Of a stretch of 64,000 nucleotides of DNA, positions 23,044 to 39,514 are shown piece by piece; position 1 is the first letter of the stretch; each line of letters begins with the position of its first letter. The notes under the pieces are model-generated. The model saw only the letters and a program-made list of their open reading frames with translations, ran no database searches and had not been told where the DNA came from. The DNA comes from Pseudomonas gingeri (GTDB lineage: Bacteria; Pseudomonadota; Gammaproteobacteria; Pseudomonadales; Pseudomonadaceae), in NCBI RefSeq assembly GCF_013386165.1, contig NZ_JACAOS010000012.1:1-64000 (forward strand), read 5' to 3'. A program made the translations under genes and the position numbers.

Positions 23044-24399
23044 TTATGCGCCGACTACGATCGGCCGCGCCAAAGGCGGGACGGCTGCACTTTTGTGTGC
23101 AATGCCAGCCTCGAACTCCGGACGGAAATATTTGATGGCGCTGCCCAATGGCTCGATGGCACCCGGTGCGTGAGCACAGAAGGTCTTGCCAGGGCCGAGG
23201 AAACCGACCAGACCCAGCAGGGTCTCGATATCGCCGGCCTGGCCTTCGCCGTTCTCCAGCGCGCGCAGCAGCTTGACGCTCCATGGCAGGCCGTCGCGGC
23301 AAGGGGTGCAGAAACCGCACGACTCACGGGCGAAGAACTCTTCCATGTTGCGCAGCAGCGAGACCATGTTGACGCTGTCGTCCACCGCCATGGCCAGGCC
23401 GGTGCCCATACGGGTGCCGACCTTGCCGATGCCGCCGGCATACATTTGCGCTTCCAGGTGCTCGGGCAGGAGGAAACCGGTACCGGCGCCGCCTGGCTGC
23501 CAGCACTTGAGCTTGAAGCCATCGCGCATGCCGCCGGCGTAGTCTTCGAACAACTCGCGGGCGGTGATGCCGAACGGCAGCTCCCACAGGCCAGGGTTCT
23601 TCACTTTGCCGGAGAAGCCCATCAGCTTGGTGCCGTGGTCTTCGCTGCCTTCGCGGGCGAGGGATTTGTACCAGTCGATGCCGTTGCCGATGATCGCCGG
23701 CACGTTGCACAGGGTCTCGACGTTGTTCACGCACGTCGGCTTGCCCCAGACGCCAACGGCGGCAGGGAAGGGCGGCTTGGAACGTGGGTTGGCGCGACGG
23801 CCTTCGAGGGAGTTGATCAGTGCGGTTTCTTCACCGCAGATGTAACGCCCGGCGCCGGTGTGGACGAACAGCTCGAAGTCGAAGCCGCTGCCCAGGATGT
23901 TCTTGCCCAGCAGGCCGGCCGCCTTGGCTTCTTCCACTGCACGGTTGAGGTGCTTGGCTGCGGTGACGTATTCGCCGCGCAGGAAGATATAGCCGCGGTA
24001 GGTTTTCAGTGCGCGGGCACTGATCAGCATGCCTTCGATCAGCAGATGGGGCAGTTGCTCCATCAGCATGCGGTCTTTCCAGGTGTTGGGTTCCATTTCA
24101 TCCGCGTTGCACAGCAGGTAGCGGATGTTCATGGATTCGTCTTTGGGCATCAGGCCCCACTTCACCCCGGTGGGGAAGCCTGCACCACCGCGACCCTTGA
24201 GGCCGGCGTCCTTCACGGTCTGGACGATATCGTCCGTGGCCATGTCGGCGAAGGCCTTGCGCGCGGCGGCATAACCGTCCTTGGCCTGGTATTCGTCGAG
24301 CCACACCGGCTCGGCGTCATCACGCAGGCGCCAGGTCAGCGGGTGGGTTTCTGCCGTGCGCGCAATGCGGTTGGCAGGGCCGAAGGAAGTCAGGGTCAT
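23044..24399 (-). CDS. nuoF: NADH-quinone oxidoreductase subunit F
   Basis: The 451-aa flavoprotein subunit oxidises NADH. It has a glycine-rich FMN/NADH site [13 protein letters not shown] near residue 68, a second nucleotide loop [16 protein letters not shown], and the N3 4Fe-4S ligands [12 protein letters not shown] near 350. The ATG overlaps the nuoE stop by four bases. Three stem-loops follow the gene before nuoG. Confidence 0.97.
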   Translation of the reverse strand: MTLTSFGPANRIARTAETHPLTWRLRDDAEPVWLDEYQAKDGYAAARKAFADMATDDIVQTVKDAGLKGRGGAGFPTGVKWGLMPKDESMNIRYLLCNADEMEPNTWKDRMLMEQLPHLLIEGMLISARALKTYRGYIFLRGEYVTAAKHLNRAVEEAKAAGLLGKNILGSGFDFELFVHTGAGRYICGEETALINSLEGRRANPRSKPPFPAAVGVWGKPTCVNNVETLCNVPAIIGNGIDWYKSLAREGSEDHGTKLMGFSGKVKNPGLWELPFGITARELFEDYAGGMRDGFKLKCWQPGGAGTGFLLPEHLEAQMYAGGIGKVGTRMGTGLAMAVDDSVNMVSLLRNMEEFFARESCGFCTPCRDGLPWSVKLLRALENGEGQAGDIETLLGLVGFLGPGKTFCAHAPGAIEPLGSAIKYFRPEFEAGIAHKSAAVPPLARPIVVGA

Positions 24400-24893
24400 A
24401 CGTAGCCCTCCAGCAGTTTGGCAACGCCGGCAGGCGTGACGTCGCCGAAGGTGTCGTCATCGATCATCAGTGCCGGGGCCTTGTCGCAGTTACCGAGGCA
24501 GCAGACGGGCAGCAGGGTGAAGCGACCGTCGGCGGTGGTCTGACCCAGGCCGATGCCGAGATTGCCCTGGATTTCGCTGACCACCGACTCGTGGCCGCCG
24601 ATGTAGCAGACCATGCTGTCGCAGACGCGAATGATGTGGCGACCGACCGGCTGGCGGAAGATCTGGCTGTAGAAGGTCGCGACGCCTTCGACGTCACTGG
24701 CCGGAATCCCGAGGATTTCGCCGATGGCGTAGAGCGCGCCGTCAGGCACCCAGCCACGTTCCTTCTGGACGATCTTCAGGGCTTCGATGGACGCCGCGCG
24801 CGGGTCTTCGTAGTGATGCAGCTCGTGCTCGATGGCCGAGCGCTCGGTTTCGCTCAGGGCGAAACGGTCTGTCTGGATAAGCGTGCTGTTCAT
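24396..24893 (-). CDS. nuoE: NADH-quinone oxidoreductase subunit E
   Basis: The 165-aa thioredoxin-fold subunit binds the off-pathway 2Fe-2S cluster N1a. The ligand pattern is visible as CDSMVC followed by CCLGNC. The family segment [10 protein letters not shown] precedes it. It starts 2 bp after the nuoCD stop and overlaps nuoF, consistent with stoichiometric assembly of the NADH module. Confidence 0.97.
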   Translation of the reverse strand: MNSTLIQTDRFALSETERSAIEHELHHYEDPRAASIEALKIVQKERGWVPDGALYAIGEILGIPASDVEGVATFYSQIFRQPVGRHIIRVCDSMVCYIGGHESVVSEIQGNLGIGLGQTTADGRFTLLPVCCLGNCDKAPALMIDDDTFGDVTPAGVAKLLEGYV

Positions 24894-24895
24894 GC

Positions 24896-26686
<1,791 letters not shown>

Positions 26687-26753
26687 TTATCGCTTTGGGT
26701 CAACGTAAAGAATGAAGCCAGCTTCTCGTTTCTTTTTACAGAGCGGATCTGGA

Positions 26754-27428
26754 TCAGACTTCGTCAGGGCTGCGCAGGTTGGTGACCTGGATACGCTGTT
26801 CGCGGCGCTGTTCCTTTTGCGACGGCATCTCGGCGCGGTACACGCCTTGATCGCCGACGACCCAGGAAAGTGGGCGACGCTCCTGGCCAATCGACTCCTG
26901 CAACAGCATCAAGCCTTGCAGGAAAGCCTCGGGGCGGGGCGGGCAGCCAGGCACGTAGACGTCCACGGGCAGGAACTTGTCCACCCCTTGAACCACGGAG
27001 TAGATGTCGTACATGCCACCGGAGTTGGCGCACGAACCCATGGAGATGACCCACTTCGGTTCGAGCATTTGCTCGTAGAGACGCTGGATGATCGGCGCCA
27101 TCTTGATGAAGCAGGTGCCGGCAATCACCATGAAATCCGCCTGACGCGGCGATGCCCGGATAACCTCGGCGCCGAAGCGGGCGATGTCGTGGGGCGCCGT
27201 GAAGGCGGTGGTCATTTCCACGTAGCAGCAGGACAAGCCGAAGTTGTACGGCCACAGGGAGTTTTTACGCCCCCAGTTGACCGCGCCGTTCAGCACGTCT
27301 TCCAGCTTGCCCATGTAGATGTTTTTGTGGACTTGATCTTCTAACGGATCGGAAACGGTTTCCCGTTGGCCGATCGGGTACTGCTCGTTAGGCGCATCCG
27401 GGTCGATTCGAGTGAGATTGTATTGCAT
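26754..27428 (-). CDS. nuoB: NADH-quinone oxidoreductase subunit B
   Basis: The 224-aa subunit carries the terminal cluster N2 next to the quinone site. Ligands are the tandem cysteines in LSCCYVEMT, plus GSCANSGG and [14 protein letters not shown] two codons upstream (27434) is possible, but the ATG at 27428 follows a GAGG ribosome site at good spacing and gives the usual [10 protein letters not shown] start. It begins 10 bp after the nuoA stop. Confidence 0.97.
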   Translation of the reverse strand: MQYNLTRIDPDAPNEQYPIGQRETVSDPLEDQVHKNIYMGKLEDVLNGAVNWGRKNSLWPYNFGLSCCYVEMTTAFTAPHDIARFGAEVIRASPRQADFMVIAGTCFIKMAPIIQRLYEQMLEPKWVISMGSCANSGGMYDIYSVVQGVDKFLPVDVYVPGCPPRPEAFLQGLMLLQESIGQERRPLSWVVGDQGVYRAEMPSQKEQRREQRIQVTNLRSPDEV

Positions 27429-27438
27429 TGCCAAAGCC

Positions 27439-27852
27439 TCATTGTTTCAGCTTCGCCTGCCGCTTCTGACGAGCTTGCGGAGCCCAATCAAGCGCCCCCA
27501 CTCGGTAAAGGTAGACAAGACCTGCCAACAGAATTGCTATGAAAACGAGAGCTTCGACGAATCCGGTCCAGCCGCTTTCGCGGACGGACACAGACCATGC
27601 AAAGAGAAAGAGGGCTTCGATATCGAAGATCACGAACAGCATCGCGACCAGATAGAATTTGGCGGAGAGCCGCAAGCGGGCGCTACCGGTGGGTAGCATG
27701 CCGGACTCGAACGGTTCGTTTTTGCTGCGTCCCCAGGCTTTTGACCCGAGGAGGCTGGAAAGACCGAGCATGAAGGCGCAAAGGCCGACGACGCCGAGCA
27801 GGAAAATGGCAAAGCCCCAGTTGTGGGCCATGAGTCCGGTCGCTTCGGTCAT
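27439..27852 (-). CDS. nuoA: NADH-quinone oxidoreductase subunit A
   Basis: The 137-aa first subunit of the operon has three predicted helices (about 15-37, 70-92, 98-118) and the conserved loop [20 protein letters not shown]. The start [12 protein letters not shown] at 27852 was chosen. A longer open frame to 27960 has no family resemblance. The upstream gap (27853-28369) should hold the operon promoter. Confidence 0.96.
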   Translation of the reverse strand: MTEATGLMAHNWGFAIFLLGVVGLCAFMLGLSSLLGSKAWGRSKNEPFESGMLPTGSARLRLSAKFYLVAMLFVIFDIEALFLFAWSVSVRESGWTGFVEALVFIAILLAGLVYLYRVGALDWAPQARQKRQAKLKQ

Positions 27853-28276
27853 GCGGGTAATCCTTAACAGAGCGCAAGGGTCTCTGAGCGTGATAAAGAA
27901 GTAAAAGCAGTGACGATATGTCGCAGTGCAATCTATCCCGGTGATTTTATGGCTAAACACCGGGCAAGTAAATTTTCTATAGCGAAATTATTGGCCGGAA
28001 TAAGGACATGTTGAGGTCTCGATGGCTTGCAGGCCGTGCGCCGTGGGCATTAGGGGCCTTTTTGTTAATTATGTTTTATCCGCATTGTAATGAACGAAGT
28101 GAATATTGAATGATAATTGATATCATCTAGATCGCTCCAATGCTTGTTATTGGCCACGAGGGGAAGTGTAGTGGCTTTAAACGCACTCGCGACGAAAGTT
28201 GCGTCGCGCGTCGTTTTAGCGCTTTTTGTCGTAAACGATACCGCTCTGGATCAATGTCCTGGGTGATTGCTGCAGA
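27853..28276 (-). other. nuo operon promoter region, no gene seen
   Basis: This is the leader and promoter region between nuoA and the aceA terminator. It includes an AT-rich palindrome at 28111-28125 (listed separately), an inverted repeat GCGACG/CGTCGC at 28189-28207, and a TGTAGTG half-site at 28168-28174. A TATAGA on the minus strand near 27980 could be a -10 box, but it lacks a good -35. No ORF with coding character is visible. Confidence 0.6.
28111..28125. promoter_or_regulatory. Fur-box-like palindrome upstream of nuo
   Basis: TGATAATTGATATCA matches the 7-1-7 Fur consensus TGATAAT-N-ATTATCA at 12 of 14 defined positions. It lies about 260 bp upstream of nuoA. An iron-responsive control of the iron-rich complex I would be logical, but an AT-rich promoter palindrome could arise by chance. 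Confidence 0.4.
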
Positions 28277-28306
28277 CAAAAAAACGCCCCGAACCAGTCG
28301 GGGCGT
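28277..28306 (-). terminator. Terminator of aceA
   Basis: ACGCCCC-GAACCAGT-GGGGCGT (allowing one C/G at the stem top) is followed on the minus strand by T7. It lies about 65 bp past the aceA stop. Confidence 0.9.
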
Positions 28307-28369
28307 CAGGTGTTCAGGCATTCCAGTTAGTTCTGGTTCGCTCTGGAATGGCCGTTTGCTCGCGGTGTA

Positions 28370-29695
<1,326 letters not shown>

Positions 29696-30062
29696 GGAGA
29701 TAAACCTCGTCGCGTCTTTTATCAAGAGTCGTTCTTGGGTGGAGAATTCCTTGCTCCGCCGTCTGCGCAATATTTTTTGCACACGGCTGCTCGCTGACCA
29801 GAAGCTTAGGCGCTCAGGTGCGGTTCGGCGGGGAAGGCGACGATTGAACGATGGGGCTCAAGGGGGAAGTGAGCGAGGCGAGGGCGAGTCGTCGAGCGCA
29901 TTGGGGCATCGTGGGCCTTCATGCGGGCTTCGGAGGTCTTGCCGTTCTACCTATTACGCTTCCGTCCCTCGGGACAACTTCGTTCCAGTCGCAACCTCGT
30001 CAAACGCGCCTTGTGGGCGGTACAGACACGAATCGGCTCAGGTGGGTAGGTTAGAGCGGCGA

Positions 30063-30125
30063 TCCGAAGGCCCTTGCCAGGGCCCCTGATTAGCGGGAGC
30101 GAGGCCATCATGCCTTCGGTTTTTT
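30063..30125 (+). terminator. Terminator-like hairpin on the plus strand
   Basis: CCGAAGGC...GCCTTCGG closes a larger loop containing a second stem GGCCCTTGCCAGGGCC and is followed by TTTTTT. No gene on the plus strand ends here, so it implies an unannotated plus-strand transcript or a relic. Confidence 0.5.
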
Positions 30126-30141
30126 GGCTCGTCAAACATTT

Positions 30142-30167
30142 TGTAGTGCTTTTTTTGAAGCACTACA
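30142..30167. promoter_or_regulatory. Inverted repeat upstream of aceA, possible RccR-type operator
   Basis: TGTAGTGC-N10-GCACTACA is an almost perfect 26-bp palindrome. The TGTAGT/ACTACA half-sites resemble the motif I recall for RccR, an RpiR-family regulator of aceA in P. fluorescens. The spacing is wider than I remember and the site lies about 450 bp from the aceA start, so a simple stem-loop is an alternative. Confidence 0.4.
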
Positions 30168-30207
30168 TCTTTAGTCTAATACGACTTGTCAGTCAGTTTT
30201 TGGTGCT

Positions 30208-31011
30208 TTAGTCCAGGCTGTCGACTTTCACCCGTAAAGTCATGTCGTTACGCCCGGAGGTCGAGTAGCTGCGGGTTAGCGCCTGTCGGTCGGCCTGGCT
30301 CTGGCCATTGACGCCGGCCAGGGTGATCCACTCACCGAGGTGTCCGCTGACGGTTGTGTCGGTGCTTTGAATGTTCACTACATCCTGACGCTCCTGGCTG
30401 ATCCGGTCACGATTGGTGCTGATGGACAGGTGAACGATGTCGCCGGTGACGCTGGCGGTGACGTAGAAGCCTTGGGTCACGTTGCGATATTGGTTTTGTA
30501 TCTGGGTCAGGGGTTGTTGGTTCTGGGTCTGGCCGGTGCCGCTACTGGTGCCGTTGCCGAAGGACTGATTGGTGCTGATGGCGGTGGTCAGCGGTACGCT
30601 CTGGCCGACCTGGATCAGTGCCGGTGTGCCTTCGACGGTCTGCACTTGCTGGATACCGCCGTCGCGGCTGGCGGTGCCGTAGTTGATGATGCGGGTCTGG
30701 TTCTGGCCGTTGACCGTGTAGCCGTTGTTCTGGTCGTTGTTTTCACTGGTGTCGACGCTGATCAACAGGCGTCTGGCCGGGGTGTCGAGTTGCCCGAGGA
30801 AGTCGCGCAGCTCCTTGATCTTGGCCGGTTCCGCATTGACGATCAGTTGGTTCTGGTAGGCGCTGGCCTTGCCGTCCTTGCCGAGGAAGTTCTGGGCCAC
30901 GGGCAGCAGGTCGGCGCTGGTGCGGTAGTTCAGGGGAATGATTTCGGTGGCGGCCTGGGCGCTGAGGGTGCAGGTCAGTAGCAGGCCGGTGAGCAGGGTG
31001 CGTAGGGACAT
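30208..31011 (-). CDS. Exported protein with secretin N-domain
   Basis: The 267-aa protein has a signal peptide at about 1-21 (LLTGLLLTCTLSAQA-A). A secretin short (N1-like) domain follows: IPLNYRTSADLLPVAQNFLGKDG, broken here, then ELRDFLGQLDTPARRLLISVD. The C-terminal half is rich in Asn/Gln/Ser/Thr (about 110-190) and ends in a beta-rich region. It lacks the secretin pore domain, so it is not an outer-membrane channel by itself. Its function is unknown, and it may be a periplasmic partner of a secretion or pilus system encoded elsewhere. The start MSLRTLL at 31011 was chosen for the signal peptide. Confidence 0.75.
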   Translation of the reverse strand: MSLRTLLTGLLLTCTLSAQAATEIIPLNYRTSADLLPVAQNFLGKDGKASAYQNQLIVNAEPAKIKELRDFLGQLDTPARRLLISVDTSENNDQNNGYTVNGQNQTRIINYGTASRDGGIQQVQTVEGTPALIQVGQSVPLTTAISTNQSFGNGTSSGTGQTQNQQPLTQIQNQYRNVTQGFYVTASVTGDIVHLSISTNRDRISQERQDVVNIQSTDTTVSGHLGEWITLAGVNGQSQADRQALTRSYSTSGRNDMTLRVKVDSLD

Positions 31012-31097
31012 GTCCGTTATCTCCGCGTTGGACTGGGCAATAGCTTGAGTTTGACAGTTTCTCGGCCATTGGTGGGTCAAGTTGAATCGCGGACAGC

Positions 31098-31123
31098 AAA
31101 ACGCCCCGATAGCGGGGCGTTTT
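31098..31123 (-). terminator. Terminator after the roxA-GNAT pair
   Basis: AAAACGCCCCG-ATA-GCGGGGCGTTTT is symmetrical and could stop transcription from either side. It lies 26 bp past the GNAT stop on the minus strand. Confidence 0.9.
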
Positions 31124-31148
31124 GGGCGATGCACAATCTGTGGGAGCC

Positions 31149-31574
31149 TCAGGCGGCGCCGCGCACCATGTCGACGTGGGGGATCCCGGCTTCGAGAAAC
31201 TCCTCGCTGACAATGCTGAACCCCAGGCGCTCATAGAATCGGGTCGCCTGGACCTGGGCGCTGAGCATCTGTTGCTTGAGGCCGCGGTTCTCGGCCTCGC
31301 CGATCACCGCCTGCATCAGCGCGTCACCTACCTTCAGCCCGCGCCAGTCCTTGAGGACCGATACGCGGCCGATATGGCCGTCCGGCAACAGCCGGGCGGT
31401 ACCGATCGGGAAATCCCCCTCGAAGGCCAGGAAGTGCACGGCGCCGCTGTCATCGGCGTCCCACTCCAGCTCCGGCGGAACCGACTGCTCAACAATGAAC
31501 ACCGACTCACGAATGCGCCGAATCTCGGCGTTATCCTTTTGCCAGTCCGCGACACGTACGTGAATTTTACTCAT
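31149..31574 (-). CDS. GNAT family N-acetyltransferase
   Basis: This 141-aa acyl-CoA-dependent acetyltransferase has the fold motifs IRRIRESVFIVEQSVP near residue 20 and IGTARLLPDGHIGRVSVLKDWRGLKVGDALM (in pieces) near 60-90. The V-loop R-x-x-G-x-G/A signature is seen as WRGLKVGDAL. A C-terminal FYERLGF is typical of the family. The start MSKIHVRV was chosen at 31574. It overlaps the roxA 3' end by 8 bp, so the two are probably co-transcribed. The substrate is unknown. Confidence 0.85.
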   Translation of the reverse strand: MSKIHVRVADWQKDNAEIRRIRESVFIVEQSVPPELEWDADDSGAVHFLAFEGDFPIGTARLLPDGHIGRVSVLKDWRGLKVGDALMQAVIGEAENRGLKQQMLSAQVQATRFYERLGFSIVSEEFLEAGIPHVDMVRGAA

Positions 31575-32733
31575 CGGCAAATCCCAGGCTTCCTTGTTTG
31601 ACCAGTTGGCACAGCAGGCTGCGACCGTCTTCATCCGCCAGCCATGGCTTCAGATTATCCGCGTGCAACGCATCGGCCGCACAGATCATTTTCAACAATT
31701 CGCGCAGTTTGCCTGGCAACAGGCGGCTCTGACCGCTGGCGAACAGCAGCAGGTCGTCGTCGACTTCGGACCAGGCCAGGCGCGCACTCGGGTTGCGGAT
31801 CAGGATCGCGCCATCCTGCAGGCCGGCGAGCAGGTCTTCTTCTTCGAGTTCCGGACCCACCACCAATTCCGGATAACGCGGTTCGGTCATGAACTGGCCG
31901 AACCAGGTCAGCAGCAGGCGCTCGTCGCTCATGTGCTCGGCCAGCAGGCTTTTCAGGCGGTCGAGGGCGTCGTGCTGGATCTGGTGCGGATCGGCCACCG
32001 GCTGCGCGTCGGCGTCGGTGTAACGTTCTTCGTCCGGCAGGAACTGGGCGAGGAAGTCGGTGAAGTGGGTCAGTACTTCAGCGGCGCTCGGTGCACGGAA
32101 GCCCACCGAATAGGTCATGCAGTCGTCCACGGCCACACCGCAATGGGCCAGGCGCGGCGGCAGGTAGAGCATGTCGCCGGGTTCCAGGGTCCACTCGGCG
32201 GTTTCCTCGAATTCGGCGAGGATGCGCAGGTCGGCGTGTTCCAGCAGTGGGCTGTTGGAGTCGCACATCTGGCCAATCTTCCAGTTGCGCTTGCCGTGAC
32301 CCTGGAGCAGGAACACATCGTAGTTGTCGAAGTGCGGACCGACGCTGCCGCCGGGTGCGGCGAAGCTGATCATCACATCGTCGATGCGCCAGCTCGGCAG
32401 GAAACGGAAGTGTTCCAGCAGCTCGGCGACTTCCGGGACGAACTGGTCCACGGCCTGCACCAGCAGGGTCCACTCGCGTTCCGGCAGTTGGCTGAAGGCG
32501 TCTTCGGCGAACGGGCCGCGGCGCAGTTCCCAGGGGCGCTCGCCGTGCTCGATGATCAGGCGCGATTCGACTTCTTCTTCCAGGGCCAGGCCGGCCAGTT
32601 CGTCGGGCTCGACCGGGCTTTCGAAGTCCGGGATGGCCTGGCGGATCAGCAGCGGCTTCTTCTGCCAGTAGTCACGCAGGAATTCCCGCGCGGTAATGCC
32701 ACCCAGAAGTTGCAGAGGAGTATCAGGATTCAT
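31567..32733 (-). CDS. roxA: Ribosomal protein uL16 arginine hydroxylase, cupin/JmjC family
   Basis: The 388-aa 2-oxoglutarate/Fe(II) oxygenase of the YcfD/RoxA type hydroxylates an arginine of ribosomal protein L16. The iron facial triad is His134-x-Asp136 (GPHFDNYDVF) and His197 (PPRLAHCGVAV). A C-terminal winged-helix-like dimer region follows (about 270-385). The start MNPDTPLQLLGG at 32733 was chosen over a longer frame. The adjacent GNAT gene overlaps its end. Confidence 0.87.
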   Translation of the reverse strand: MNPDTPLQLLGGITAREFLRDYWQKKPLLIRQAIPDFESPVEPDELAGLALEEEVESRLIIEHGERPWELRRGPFAEDAFSQLPEREWTLLVQAVDQFVPEVAELLEHFRFLPSWRIDDVMISFAAPGGSVGPHFDNYDVFLLQGHGKRNWKIGQMCDSNSPLLEHADLRILAEFEETAEWTLEPGDMLYLPPRLAHCGVAVDDCMTYSVGFRAPSAAEVLTHFTDFLAQFLPDEERYTDADAQPVADPHQIQHDALDRLKSLLAEHMSDERLLLTWFGQFMTEPRYPELVVGPELEEEDLLAGLQDGAILIRNPSARLAWSEVDDDLLLFASGQSRLLPGKLRELLKMICAADALHADNLKPWLADEDGRSLLCQLVKQGSLGFADE

Positions 32734-32772
32734 GTGTAACCTATTGAAAAAAAGCATTTTTAAGACTGGAAT

Positions 32773-32798
32773 AAAAACGCCCGGCTCAGCCGGGCGTT
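32773..32798 (-). terminator. Terminator of the nudJ-mnmA-hflD-purB cluster
   Basis: AACGCCCGGCT-CAG-CCGGGCGTT type hairpin followed on the minus strand by TTTTTAT. It is 20 bp past the purB stop. Confidence 0.88.
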
Positions 32799-32817
32799 CA
32801 GAGCGGGTGCGGTGCGA

Positions 32818-34920
<2,103 letters not shown>

Positions 34921-34924
<4 letters not shown>

Positions 34925-36054
34925 GGGCGCTTGTCCTTGAAGGTCCAGGGCTCGGCGACTTCAATCACGCCACCACCCAGGCAGACCTCGCCATCATAGA
35001 ACACCACCGATTGCCCTGGGGTGACCGCGCGCTGGGGTTCGTCGAACACGGCGCGATAGCCGTTTTCGGTCTGCTCCAGGGTGCAGGACTGGTCGCCCTG
35101 GCGATAACGGACCTTGGCTGTCAGCTTGCGCGGCACGCTCAGGTCCACCGGGTTGACCCAGTAGATCTCCGAAGCGAGCAGGGCGCGGGAGAACAGCCAC
35201 GGATGCTCATTACCCTGGCCGACGATCAGTTCGTTGTGTTCCAGGTCCTTGAGCAGCACGTACCACGGCTCGTCGCCGGCGTCCTTCAGGCCGCCGATGC
35301 CCAGGCCCTGGCGCTGGCCGATGGTGTGGTACATCAGGCCGTGGTGACGCCCGATGACTTCGCCTTCGGTGGTCTTGATCTCGCCCGGCTGGGCCGGCAG
35401 ATACTGTTTGAGGAAGTCGCTGAAGCGGCGCTCGCCGATAAAGCAGATACCGGTGGAGTCCTTCTTCTTCGCCGTGGCCAGTTCGTGTTTCTCGGCGATG
35501 GCGCGGACTTCGGGTTTTTCCAGCTCGCCGACCGGGAACAGGGTCTTAGCGATCTGTTCGCCGCCGACGGCGTGGAGGAAGTAGCTCTGGTCCTTGTTCG
35601 GGTCCAGGCCCTTGAGCAGTTCGGTGCGCCCGTCGATATCGCGGCGGCGCACGTAATGACCGGTGGCGATCAGGTCAGCACCGAGCATCAGGGCGTAGTC
35701 GAGGAACGCCTTGAACTTGATTTCGCGGTTGCAGAGGATGTCCGGGTTCGGCGTGCGTCCGGCCTTGTATTCGGCCAGGAAGTGTTCGAACACGTTGTCC
35801 CAGTATTCGGCGGCGAAGTTGGCGGTGTGCAGCTTGATACCGATCTTGTCGCACACGGCCTGGGCGTCCGCCAGGTCGTCCATGGCGGTGCAGTACTCCG
35901 TTCCGTCGTCTTCTTCCCAGTTCTTCATGAACAGGCCTTCCACCTGGTAACCCTGCTCCATCAGCAGGACGGCGGAAACGGAAGAGTCTACGCCGCCGGA
36001 CATGCCGACGATGACGCGCAGGTTTTCTGGGGCGGTGGCAGCTGGATCACGCAT
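34921..36054 (-). CDS. mnmA: tRNA-specific 2-thiouridylase
   Basis: The 377-aa PP-loop enzyme thiolates U34 of tRNA-Lys, Glu and Gln. The ATP loop is [11 protein letters not shown] near residue 17. The catalytic Cys lies in [12 protein letters not shown] and the second in [13 protein letters not shown]. The sulfur reaches MnmA from IscS through TusA, TusBCD and TusE, and the tusBCDE genes are in this window at 57-58 kb. The trhP product at 11.2-12.6 kb modifies other U34 positions. Confidence 0.97.
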
Positions 36055-36114
36055 AGGGATTCAATGAGTGTCTTCGAAAAAGGACGCGATTCTAACAGGC
36101 CCGGGCCCGCAAGG

Positions 36115-36561
36115 CTAAAGAGAAGGGCGGATCAGCTCGAGACTGTGCAGAGGACCGGCCAGATAATCGTCCAGGCAGCGGATGATCAGCTCGCTGCGCC
36201 ATTGCGGGCGCAGGGCCAGCAATTCGTCGCGGGTCAGCCAGCGTGGGCCGATGATGCCGTGGTCCAGTTGATAGTCGGGGCGCTGTTTCAGTGGTTTGCC
36301 GGCAAAGCAGACGCGTTGGTAGGTCACGCCATTGCTGGGGGCGGTATAGAGATAAATGCCGACCACGCCGGTCAGTTCGACGTCCCAGCCGGTTTCCTCG
36401 AGGGTTTCGCGCAGGGCGGCGTCGATCAGGCTTTCGTTCGGGTCCAGATGACCGGCGGGCTGGTTGAAGACCGTTTGTCCGTCCTGCAGCTCTTCGACCA
36501 GCAGGAAGCGACCGTTGTCTTCGACGACGGTGGCGACGGTGATGTGTGGTTGCCATTCCAT
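36115..36561 (-). CDS. nudJ: NUDIX hydrolase, NudJ-like
   Basis: The 148-aa pyrophosphohydrolase has the Nudix box starting at GHLDPNESLIDA and ending RETLEETGW, near residues 38-60. E. coli NudJ hydrolyses hydroxymethylpyrimidine pyrophosphate and nucleoside tri/diphosphates. Assignment here rests on the family and on its place before mnmA, as in E. coli. A REP pair lies 36 bp upstream of its start. Confidence 0.9.
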   Translation of the reverse strand: MEWQPHITVATVVEDNGRFLLVEELQDGQTVFNQPAGHLDPNESLIDAALRETLEETGWDVELTGVVGIYLYTAPSNGVTYQRVCFAGKPLKQRPDYQLDHGIIGPRWLTRDELLALRPQWRSELIIRCLDDYLAGPLHSLELIRPSL

Positions 36562-36596
36562 GGGGCTTTCCTCTTCTGTCGGGGCGCTGGGGTCCC

Positions 36597-36696
36597 TGTA
36601 GGAGCGAGCTTGCTCGCGATGAACGCAAGGACGCCGCGATTATCCAGATGCTCCGCGTTATCGTTGACCTCCATCGCGAGCAAGCTCGCTCCTACA
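36597..36696. repeat. REP pair (REPIN-like), class B
   Basis: The arms TGTAGGAGCGAGCTTGCTCG and CGAGCAAGCTCGCTCCTACA are identical in type to the copy at 11210, and the spacer section CAGATGCTCCGCGTTAT is shared. It sits in the 232-bp gap between nudJ and idh. Confidence 0.92.
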
Positions 36697-36747
36697 GGGG
36701 GTGGGGCGATGGCGTGGAGTATCGGGATAATCACCGGAATCCAGATG

Positions 36748-36778
36748 CACAAACCCCGGCACGGGGCCGGGGTTTGTG
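36748..36778 (-). terminator. Terminator of idh
   Basis: CACAAACCCCGGC and GCCGGGGTTTGTG form a 13-bp stem about 16 bp past the idh stop. The tail on the minus strand is short in T, so termination strength is uncertain. Confidence 0.75.
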
Positions 36779-36793
36779 GTGTTTCCGAAGAGC

Positions 36794-39514
<2,721 letters not shown>

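Larger units (their letters stand above)
29696..30207. other. Long aceA upstream region with possible non-coding transcript
   Basis: There is no credible protein gene. Moving away from aceA, the gap holds a plus-strand TGG-N8-TTGCT (GG-N10-GC, sigma-54 spacing) at 29740-29755 and an imperfect palindrome TGCGCAATATTTTTTGCACA near 29764. It also holds a plus-strand hairpin with a T-run at 30063-30125 and a long inverted repeat at 30142-30167. Together these allow a roughly 350-nt plus-strand RNA antisense to the aceA leader, but no coding or conservation evidence is available. Confidence 0.4.
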
